From the NCBI RefSeq assembly GCF_000931465.1, contig NZ_CP010893.1, positions 1 through 36,379 of the forward strand: a stretch of 36,379 nucleotides of DNA, read 5' to 3'. The notes under the pieces are model-generated. The model ran no database searches. It had not been told where the DNA came from and saw nothing but the letters and a program-made list of their open reading frames with translations. Below are positions 31,237-36,379 of this stretch, one piece after another. Position 1 is the first letter of the stretch. Every line of letters starts with the position of its first letter. The position numbers and the translations under genes were made by a program. This stretch comes from Pseudomonas sp. MRSN 12121 (lineage in GTDB: Bacteria > Pseudomonadota > Gammaproteobacteria > Pseudomonadales > Pseudomonadaceae).

Positions 31237-31297
31237 AACTTTGTTTTAGGGCGACTGCCCTGCTGCGTAACATCGTTGCTGCTCCATAACATCAAAC
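31237..31297 (-). other. attI1: attI1 recombination site
   Basis: The attI1 sequence (minus strand: ATGGAGCAGCAACGATGTTA, then GCAGGGCAGTCGCCC) ends in AAACAAAGTT, where the blaVIM-2 cassette begins. Confidence 0.93.
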
Positions 31298-31342
31298 ATC
31301 GACCCACGGCGTAACGCGCTTGCTGCTTGGATGCCCGAGGCA

Positions 31343-31372
31343 TAGACTGTACAAAAAAACAGTCATAACAAG
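31343..31372 (-). promoter_or_regulatory. P2 promoter position, inactive form
   Basis: TTGTTA and TACAGT are separated by only 14 bases; the GGG insertion that makes P2 functional is absent. Confidence 0.7.
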
Positions 31373-31374
31373 CC

Positions 31375-32388
31375 ATGAAAACCGCCACTGCGCCGTTACC
31401 ACCGCTGCGTTCGGTCAAGGTTCTGGACCAGTTGCGTGAGCGCATACGCTACTTGCATTACAGTTTACGAACCGAACAGGCTTATGTCCACTGGGTTCGT
31501 GCCTTCATCCGTTTCCACGGTGTGCGTCACCCGGCAACCTTGGGCAGCAGCGAAGTCGAGGCATTTCTGTCCTGGCTGGCGAACGAGCGCAAGGTTTCGG
31601 TCTCCACGCATCGTCAGGCATTGGCGGCCTTGCTGTTCTTCTACGGCAAGGTGCTGTGCACGGATCTGCCCTGGCTTCAGGAGATCGGAAGACCTCGGCC
31701 GTCGCGGCGCTTGCCGGTGGTGCTGACCCCGGATGAAGTGGTTCGCATCCTCGGTTTTCTGGAAGGCGAGCATCGTTTGTTCGCCCAGCTTCTGTATGGA
31801 ACGGGCATGCGGATCAGTGAGGGTTTGCAACTGCGGGTCAAGGATCTGGATTTCGATCACGGCACGATCATCGTGCGGGAGGGCAAGGGCTCCAAGGATC
31901 GGGCCTTGATGTTACCCGAGAGCTTGGCACCCAGCCTGCGCGAGCAGCTGTCGCGTGCACGGGCATGGTGGCTGAAGGACCAGGCCGAGGGCCGCAGCGG
32001 CGTTGCGCTTCCCGACGCCCTTGAGCGGAAGTATCCGCGCGCCGGGCATTCCTGGCCGTGGTTCTGGGTTTTTGCGCAGCACACGCATTCGACCGATCCA
32101 CGGAGCGGTGTCGTGCGTCGCCATCACATGTATGACCAGACCTTTCAGCGCGCCTTCAAACGTGCCGTAGAACAAGCAGGCATCACGAAGCCCGCCACAC
32201 CGCACACCCTCCGCCACTCGTTCGCGACGGCCTTGCTCCGCAGCGGTTACGACATTCGAACCGTGCAGGATCTGCTCGGCCATTCCGACGTCTCTACGAC
32301 GATGATTTACACGCATGTGCTGAAAGTTGGCGGTGCCGGAGTGCGCTCACCGCTTGATGCGCTGCCGCCCCTCACTAGTGAGAGGTAG
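31375..32388 (+). CDS. intI1: Class 1 integron integrase IntI1
   Basis: 337 residues, full length. Tyrosine-recombinase residues: Arg in [15 protein letters not shown], His-x-x-Arg in [14 protein letters not shown], His and Tyr in [15 protein letters not shown]. Residues 32 and 39 are Arg and His, the variant that goes with this Pc type. Inserts and excises cassettes at attI1. The gene is read away from the cassettes and carries their promoter inside it. Confidence 0.98.
31462..31490 (-). promoter_or_regulatory. Cassette promoter Pc, hybrid type PcH1
   Basis: Minus strand TGGACA (31490-31485), 17 bases, TAAACT (31467-31462), inside intI1. This combination is PcH1, of moderate-to-low strength compared with PcS. 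Confidence 0.9.
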
Positions 32389-32565
32389 GGCAGCGCAAGT
32401 CAATCCTGGCGGATTCACTACCCCTGCGCGAAGGCCATCGGTGCCGCATCGAACGGCCGGTTGCGGAAAGTCCTCCCTGCGTCCGCTGATGGCCGGCAGC
32501 AGCCCGTCGTTGCCTGATGGATCCAACCCCTCCGCTGCTATAGTGCAGTCGGCTTCTGACGTTCA

Positions 32566-32590
32566 GTGCAGCCGTCTTCTGAAAACGACA
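32566..32590 (-). repeat. IRi, outer end of the class 1 integron 5' conserved segment
   Basis: Minus strand TGTCGTTTTCAGAAGACGGC from 32590 inward, followed by the related internal repeat (GAAGCCGACTGCAC) around 32545-32560. Sequence beyond 32590 is not integron. Confidence 0.93.
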
Positions 32591-32639
32591 TTAGGGTCGC
32601 TACCTTGGTAACTTGGCCATAGCTGATAAGCTAGGACCA

Positions 32640-32669
32640 TTTGGGTATACCCAAATTGGCTATAGCCAA
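32640..32669. promoter_or_regulatory. Two adjacent perfect palindromes, probable resolvase site or operator
   Basis: TTTGGGTATACCCAAA (32640-32655) directly followed by TTGGCTATAGCCAA (32656-32669). They lie 50 bp outside IRi and 73 bp before the resolvase start. Tn402-family units prefer resolvase (res) sites as targets, which fits the integron's position. Confidence 0.55.
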
Positions 32670-32686
32670 AGACAAGGAGGTCGCCA

Positions 32687-32746
32687 ATGACCATTAAGTT
32701 AAGTCACTGTTCGGGGATAAACCTGCCATGCGAGCTGGGCCTATGA
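32687..32746 (+). CDS. Possible 19-residue leader peptide coupled to the resolvase
   Basis: ATG 32687 follows AAGGAGGTCGCCA, the best ribosome site in this stretch. The 19-codon frame stops at TGA 32744-32746, overlapping the resolvase ATG (32743) as ATGA. The resolvase has no good site of its own, so it may depend on this coupling. Confidence 0.4.
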   Translation: MTIKLSHCSGINLPCELGL

Positions 32747-32919
32747 AAGTCGCCCGCATTTACATGCGGGTTAGCACCAAGGAACAAGATATTCGCCGTC
32801 AAGAAGCTATCACCGAGTCTGCACGGCAGGCCGGCTATTACATTGCCGGCGTCTACCGCGATACCGAATCTGGCGTTCGCTACGACCGGCCGGAGCTGCT
32901 ACGAATGATCGCGGATCTT
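32743..32919 (+). pseudogene. Serine resolvase gene fragment cut by the miniature element
   Basis: 59 codons remain: VARIYMRVSTKEQDIRRQE with catalytic Ser11, then 'YIAGVYRDTESGVRYDRPEL'. The frame is cut exactly at the miniature element (32920). The remaining two thirds, including the dimer helix and DNA-binding part, are absent from the window. It differs from the backbone resolvase at 3929, so it came from the integron's former host molecule. Confidence 0.85.
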
Positions 32920-33182
32920 GGGGTTTGGGGAGCAATGGAACCGAAAACCAACATAAGCACGAATTAAAGTTCGCTTTACTCGTCATCTGTTGTGGATTAG
33001 CGAACTTTGATTGGCGAAACGAGTTTATCGCACCACTTTTCGGGTGGTCACGGCCTTTCCTAGTGCTCGCTGAAACGGTTTCATAAAACGGTCGTTTTTC
33101 GAAACTGTCCAGACGTTACAAGGGTTTGCGGGGCAGCGACTGAGCTTAAGTGCACTTTCTGTTCCGTTGCTCCCCCAACCCC
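32920..33182 (-). mobile_element. Tn3-derived miniature element, copy 2 (263 bp, inverted)
   Basis: Reverse complement of 27596-27858. Its inner flank (ATCTT, 32915-32919) does not match its outer flank GATGA, so this copy did not insert alone at this place; it came in as the end of the composite. Confidence 0.9.
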
Positions 33183-33187
33183 GATGA

Positions 33188-33452
33188 CGAGCAGTTGCCG
33201 GAGGTGCCCGCCGACATTCTCGACCAGCTGGAAGGCCGAGGCTTTGACATGGGAGACATAAGCGACCGCGAGCGTTCGGCGCTGCAACGCGTAATCGCTA
33301 TTAACCAGCGGCTTTATCGTCGGGCATGGGAGCTTGAACACCGGGTAGAGGAACTGGAGACGCACGGCCAGTACATGCGGCAGCAGATTGTCGGCCTGGT
33401 CCAGCTAACGCGGCGGCTAGGTCACGAGCCATCAACCAAACCGCCACGGTAA
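33188..33452 (+). pseudogene. Main part of the 92-codon gene split by the composite
   Basis: Continues from 27582-27595 (minus the duplicated GATGA). Acidic start (DDEQLPEVPADILDQLEGRG), then helical with a coiled-coil stretch (ELEHRVEELETHGQYMRQ). No known family; size, charge and the shared operator suggest a small regulatory or partner protein. Without the first four codons and promoter it has no evident start. Confidence 0.75.
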
Positions 33453-33466
33453 ATGGCACTGGCATT

Positions 33467-33952
33467 CTATTTAGATTTCTTCACGGCCTCTCTTGCGCGG
33501 TCGTCGTACTCATCCTTGTACCGCTCGCGGATCGTCGTCATTTCATCTATGAGCGACTGTACCTGCGGGGCTAGCGCGGCTTCGAAGTCGGCTAAGTCTG
33601 CCTGGCCGACGGTGGATTTCGTCGCCGCTGTCCGACCAGGTGTGCCGAAAGTCACTAGAGCGGCACGCAGCGCAACCCCTCGGCCTATCAGCCGGGTGCA
33701 TAGGTGCTCCGCGACCGTTGGGGTTATGTCTAACCCATCGTCGCGGGCGGCTTTGAGTGCCGCAAACATTAGCTCTCGTTTGCAACGCTTGTGCGCGGCT
33801 GCTACCTGGGCCCCACACCGCCCCGCTATATGCCGTAACGTCTCAACGCCACCGCTACGGTTGAACAGGAACCGTTCCAGCAGTTCGTCATAAGCGGCTT
33901 TGACTTCCGTTTCATAGACGTGCAACAGGGCTTCGCGTTCTGGAATCTGCAT
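33467..33952 (-). CDS. Hypothetical helical protein, 161 aa
   Basis: MQIPEREALLHVYETEVKAAYDELLERF begins a largely helical, soluble protein with many charged residues and no membrane segment. The end (EMTTIRERYKDEYDDRAREAVKKSK) is a basic-acidic helix. No family recognised. It converges on the split gene (33452) with 14 bp between stops. Its promoter region carries the ACCCTAA operator (33977-34008), also found upstream of the split gene, so both may belong to one regulon. Confidence 0.7.
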   Translation of the reverse strand: MQIPEREALLHVYETEVKAAYDELLERFLFNRSGGVETLRHIAGRCGAQVAAAHKRCKRELMFAALKAARDDGLDITPTVAEHLCTRLIGRGVALRAALVTFGTPGRTAATKSTVGQADLADFEAALAPQVQSLIDEMTTIRERYKDEYDDRAREAVKKSK

Positions 33953-33976
33953 GGCGGCTTCTCAGGGGTCTATAGC

Positions 33977-34008
33977 TATACCCTAACACATATATACATT
34001 AGGGTATA
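33977..34008. promoter_or_regulatory. ACCCTAA-type operator, copy 2
   Basis: TATACCCTAA, 12 bases including CATATATACA, TTAGGGTATA: perfect 10-bp arms. It lies 25 bp before the 33952 start and contains TATA-rich -10-like sequences. Confidence 0.65.
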
Positions 34009-34039
34009 GGCTAAAGCGTCGCCCGGCGAGGTTGCCGGG

Positions 34040-34753
34040 CTATTCAACCTCTTGGAATCGCTGTGAGCATTCCCCGCAGATCAGGTGCAAGCCAGGCTTG
34101 GCCCATACGTTGATTTTGGTTTCACAGGCGCAACTATATTTGGCGCGGGTCTGCTTGGATGGTGCCGGTTCCGTCAGTTCGGGGGCCTGGATGTTCTCCG
34201 GGTCTACTCCGTCCACCGCCCCTTCTAAAGCAGCTTGCAGGAGTTCGGCGGGTACATGACGCCCAGGACGTTGGTCAGCCCAGGTGATTTTGAAGGACGT
34301 GGCCAGCAACTTTTCTAAAGCCTGTTCGAATGCCCCACCTTCTATGGGGTAGTCGGCCATACGTTCCCCGGTTTGCTTTCCCCCTGGTTTGCCGGTATCG
34401 CTGGGCATCAGACCCACGGCTTTCATTTTGTCGCCCCACTCCCGGTTGTGATAGCGGCGGCGGCCTGGCTTACCGAAGTGGTGCTGCCACAAATGCACCA
34501 TTTCATGCACCACCGTTTGCATCACCTCTTTCAGAGGGATGATTCCGAAATATGCCGGGTTCAACGCAATTTCATCGGTAGTCGATTTGTCACCCTGGTT
34601 AAAAAAACGCTCAGCCGAAAAATAGCCGTAGGTCTTTTTCTCGCGCTGGAGCGTGATTAGGCAGGGAGGCAACTGGCCGTTGAATAGCTCCGCGTTGAAA
34701 TGCGCGTAGGCTCGGTCTAGTTCGTCATAGGCGTCTTTCGTGGGAATCATCAT
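34040..34753 (-). CDS. SprT-like zinc metalloprotease-fold protein
   Basis: 237 residues from ATG 34753, with GGAG 8 bases upstream; the longer frame would run through operators. The SprT domain has 'AYAHFNAELFNGQLPPCLITLQR' and the zinc motif VVHEMVHLWQHH (HExxH), with GRRRYHNREWGDKM after it. The C-terminus carries a zinc ribbon (CACETK then CGEC). SprT/Spartan proteins cut DNA-bound proteins. On a conjugative plasmid this could clear protein-DNA adducts such as covalent relaxase, but no plasmid case is established to my knowledge. Its promoter is wrapped in three operator copies. Confidence 0.8.
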   Translation of the reverse strand: MMIPTKDAYDELDRAYAHFNAELFNGQLPPCLITLQREKKTYGYFSAERFFNQGDKSTTDEIALNPAYFGIIPLKEVMQTVVHEMVHLWQHHFGKPGRRRYHNREWGDKMKAVGLMPSDTGKPGGKQTGERMADYPIEGGAFEQALEKLLATSFKITWADQRPGRHVPAELLQAALEGAVDGVDPENIQAPELTEPAPSKQTRAKYSCACETKINVWAKPGLHLICGECSQRFQEVE

Positions 34754-34766
34754 TGGCCAATCTCCT

Positions 34767-34837
34767 TTGGATTGTACAAACCAATTATAGCATATGTTTG
34801 GTTTGTACAATCCATTATTTTGGTTTGTACAAACCAA
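34767..34837 (-). promoter_or_regulatory. SprT promoter with three TTGGTTTGTACAAACCAA-type operators
   Basis: TTGGATTGTACAAACCAA (34767-34784), TTGGTTTGTACAATCCAT (34798-34815) and the perfect palindrome TTGGTTTGTACAAACCAA (34820-34837). TATAAT (34789-34784, minus strand) lies between the first two. The operators cover the -35 region and the transcript start, the layout of tight repression. Confidence 0.7.
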
Positions 34838-34950
34838 AAATTTGTCATGACAAAGTTTTCCAACCCGACACAACGCCACCTCAGAAGCCCCCCACCGGCC
34901 CGGCTGCGCTCGATTCGGGGAGATCAAAAACCAGATCCGCGCCCGCCGTC

Positions 34951-34973
34951 GAAATTTGTTTTCCGTAGTAGCA
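34951..34973 (-). repeat. 23-bp repeat with CTACGGAAA core, copy 2
   Basis: Exact inverted copy of 22004-22026, in a gene-free stretch. Confidence 0.7.
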
Positions 34974-35002
34974 AATGCGACGACCAGGCAGCGCTATCGG
35001 TT

Positions 35003-35020
35003 CTGGTTTGTACAATCCAA
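35003..35020. promoter_or_regulatory. TTGGTTTGTACAAACCAA-type operator near oriT
   Basis: CTGGTTTGTACAATCCAA, identical to the copy at 22881-22898. Probably part of the control of oriT-side transcription toward mobC. Confidence 0.55.
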
Positions 35021-35090
35021 AAAATGGTGCAGGCGACCAGGCGGGGGGGCGGGCCGCGCTCTGCGCGGCCAAAAGCCTATCCCGCGATTG

Positions 35091-35143
35091 CCACCTCTAC
35101 GTTTCCGTAGAGGTGGATGCCCTTTTTTGCCATGGCAAAAAAG
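35091..35143. repeat. Two tandem palindromes next to oriT
   Basis: CCACCTCTACG, TTTC, CGTAGAGGTGG (35091-35116) and a perfect 22-bp palindrome centred on GCCATGGC with T6 and A6 arms (35122-35143). Both can form hairpins. The first contains the CTACGGAAA core and may act as terminator or as an accessory-protein site of the relaxosome. Confidence 0.6.
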
Positions 35144-35160
35144 TGGCTTGGTGTAGGAGC

Positions 35161-35200
35161 TAATGCAGGATAGACTAATCGTCGAAAGGTGCAGCACCTT
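35161..35200 (-). other. oriT: oriT with IncP-type nick sequence
   Basis: Minus strand carries TATCCTGC (35172-35165), which fits the IncP-type nick consensus YATCCTG/Y; cleavage is expected between 35166 and 35165. On the 5' side of the cut strand, 20 bp away, is AAGGTGC, A, GCACCTT (35186-35200), the kind of inverted repeat a relaxosome recognises. It lies 70-100 bp upstream of mobC and the relaxase gene. Confidence 0.7.
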
Positions 35201-35271
35201 CGGTGCGCACGTCCTCGGGCGCTATGCGCCCTGCGGTCCTCGTTCTTCGAACTGCGGGAGGGGCAGAAGCC

Positions 35272-35829
35272 ATGCCATCAAAGAAACCGCTCCTATCGGC
35301 GCGGATACAGCCAGACACGAAAAGCCTGTTTGACGAGCGAGCGGCGTCATTGAACATGACGACAGCCGCGCTGCTGGAAAAGCTGGTGGAGGCATTTCTA
35401 CAGAGGCCATCGCCCGAGCCTTCTGCGATTGCCAAGGCCGAACCTGCCGAAGTAGGGAAAGCGAAAGCACGGGTGGATGTTCCACTGGCGCCGTCGGAAG
35501 GGAGGGCGCTGGAACAACTGGCAGGGGAAATGGGCTGGTCAAGGTCCAAATACCTGGCCCAGCTTTTCCGCGTGCATCTCTCAAGTGAACCGAGATTCAG
35601 CGAGAAAGAATTGCTGGAGCTAAGGCAAGTGACCATGCAGCTTTCGGCGCTTGGGCGTAACGTCAACCAGATTGCCCGTGCTCTCAATGTGAGCCTGGAT
35701 CATGCAAACCAGGCTCATGCTGTGCAGTGGGAAACCATGCACAAGGTCATCGACTTGCACCGGCAGTTCGTCAAACGTCTGGTGAAAAGTAACCTGGACT
35801 ATTGGGGGATGAACGATGGCGAGCAATGA
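35272..35829 (+). CDS. mobC: MobC-type relaxosome accessory protein
   Basis: 185 residues from ATG 35272 (GGGAGGGGC upstream). The N-terminal part resembles a ribbon-helix-helix DNA-binding module (LLSARIQPDTKSLFDERAAS). The C-terminal MobC domain has 'LRQVTMQLSALGRNVNQIARALN', the family signature, and VQWETMHKVIDLHRQFVKRL. It should bind oriT and help the relaxase to open the DNA at nic. Ends 14 bases inside the relaxase gene, so the two are coupled. Confidence 0.85.
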   Translation: MPSKKPLLSARIQPDTKSLFDERAASLNMTTAALLEKLVEAFLQRPSPEPSAIAKAEPAEVGKAKARVDVPLAPSEGRALEQLAGEMGWSRSKYLAQLFRVHLSSEPRFSEKELLELRQVTMQLSALGRNVNQIARALNVSLDHANQAHAVQWETMHKVIDLHRQFVKRLVKSNLDYWGMNDGEQ

Positions 35830-36379
35830 CGCGGGCGGGTTCTCCCGCGATCAAGAACACAATATTGAATTCGCCTTTGGGCACCGCAAGCCAAAAGGCC
35901 AGAGACTGACGCTAGGGAAGGGCGCGGCAAAGGCTCAGGCTTGGCGCACGGTAAGTAAGGTGCCTGAAGTCATGGTTCGGGTATCGGGCGGCGGTAAGAC
36001 GAGCCAGCACGTAAAAGCTCACTTCGATTACATATCCCGAAATGGAAAGCTCGACATGGTTAATGACCAGGGCGAACTGATCCGGGGCAAGGATCAAGTG
36101 GGCGACTTGTTCGACTCTTGGGACATGGACTTATCGAAGGGGCAGGGCAAACTCAAACAGGCTTTCAATGTCGTGCTGTCCATGCCTGCTGGAACAGATC
36201 CACAGAAGGTACTGGCAGCGGCGCAGGGCTTTGCACGGGAAACGCTTTACGGGAAACACCAATATGCAATGGTTCTGCATACCCCGGAAACGGACCCGCA
36301 CAAGGATGCTCCACCACACCCGCATGTGCACTTAATCATCAAAGCCGAAGGGTATGACGGGAGACGCCTACACATTCGC
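35816..36379 (+). CDS. MobA/VirD2-type relaxase, N-terminal catalytic part (runs off the window)
   Basis: 188 codons from ATG 35816 to the last base, continuing at position 1. The relaxase domain has the probable catalytic tyrosine in AHFDYISRNGKL (Tyr72). The metal-binding histidines are in TDPHKDAPPHPHVHLIIKAEG (His162, His170, His172). It nicks oriT, stays attached to the 5' end and leads the strand into the recipient through VirD4. At 343 residues in total it is short: it lacks the primase, helicase or LPD modules of large relaxases, and an LPD7 module is encoded separately at 6592-8775. Nick sequence and histidine pattern point to the MOBP group. Confidence 0.88.
   Translation, partial: MASNDAGGFSRDQEHNIEFAFGHRKPKGQRLTLGKGAAKAQAWRTVSKVPEVMVRVSGGGKTSQHVKAHFDYISRNGKLDMVNDQGELIRGKDQVGDLFDSWDMDLSKGQGKLKQAFNVVLSMPAGTDPQKVLAAAQGFARETLYGKHQYAMVLHTPETDPHKDAPPHPHVHLIIKAEGYDGRRLHIR

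Larger units (their letters stand above)
27596..33182. mobile_element. Composite of two Tn3-derived miniature elements carrying a VIM-2 class 1 integron
   Basis: Two 263-bp elements in inverted orientation bound 5587 bp and are flanked by GATGA duplications. Contents: orf5 fragment, sul1, qacEdelta1, aac(6')-II, blaVIM-2, intI1, IRi and a resolvase fragment. No transposase of any kind is present, so movement needs a Tn3-family transposase in trans. This structure is known as TIME-COMP (TIME, Tn3-derived inverted-repeat miniature element) or integron mobilisation unit. The integron has lost IRt and the tni genes and cannot move as a Tn402-type transposon. Confidence 0.9.
34838..35162. other. 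Gene-free stretch between sprT and oriT
   Basis: No credible gene. It holds the 23-bp repeat (34951), a fourth operator copy (35003-35020), and two strong palindromes at 35091-35116 and 35122-35143. Confidence 0.5.

Noticed and set aside
1..36379. CRISPR array, tRNA or rRNA genes, toxin-antitoxin pair
   Set aside because: No regularly spaced direct repeats, no cloverleaf sequence and no recognisable toxin were seen; the RHH gene at 23051 has no adjacent toxin frame.

Overview
This window reads as one complete circular conjugative plasmid of about 36.4 kb, linearised inside its relaxase gene. The last 188 codons (35816-36379) continue in frame, without a stop, into position 1 and end at the TAA at 466-468. 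Host: most likely Pseudomonas or a relative. This is inferred from a VIM-2 class 1 integron, a sigma-28 (FliA) promoter of the pseudomonad type and the backbone style; nothing chromosomal is present to prove it.

Layout. 35003-468: oriT with an IncP-type nick sequence, mobC and the relaxase. 548-5918: small plasmid genes of mostly unknown function and a serine resolvase, interrupted at 592-2497 by a small Tn3-family transposon carrying a PAS-PAS chemoreceptor, with intact 38-bp ends and a 5-bp target duplication. 5966-20928 (minus strand): a VirB/VirD4 type IV secretion operon in the order coiled-coil periplasmic protein, orf89, virB2, B3, B4, B5, Eex-like lipoprotein, B6, B7, B8, B9, B10, B11, virD4, an ankyrin-LPD7 protein and a VirB1-type lytic transglycosylase. 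21046-22806: a TOPRIM/DUF3991 protein and an LPD29 protein. 23051-24685: a ribbon-helix-helix regulator and the replication module. This has a PF03090-type Rep, an antisense RNA, a leader peptide and a hairpin that hides the Rep ribosome binding site. 24965-27398: korA-like, incC/parA and korB/parB genes plus a small membrane protein. 33467-34753: an unknown gene and an SprT-like metalloprotease gene.

The resistance load is a 5587-bp composite at 27596-33182. It is bounded by two inverted, by eye identical, 263-bp Tn3-derived miniature elements (TIME/MITE type) and flanked by the duplication GATGA. Inside are intI1 (promoter PcH1), blaVIM-2, an aac(6')-II gene, qacEdelta1, sul1, a cut orf5, and beyond IRi a cut resolvase gene. 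The composite split a 92-codon plasmid gene after its fourth codon.

The backbone carries several palindrome families that look like operators, each shared by distant promoters, plus an over-represented 9-mer CTACGGAAA at roughly 3-kb intervals. The most novel-looking items are the Rep control region (antisense RNA, leader peptide and predicted pseudoknot), the ankyrin-LPD7 protein in the secretion operon, and the two self-contained non-autonomous Tn3-type units.
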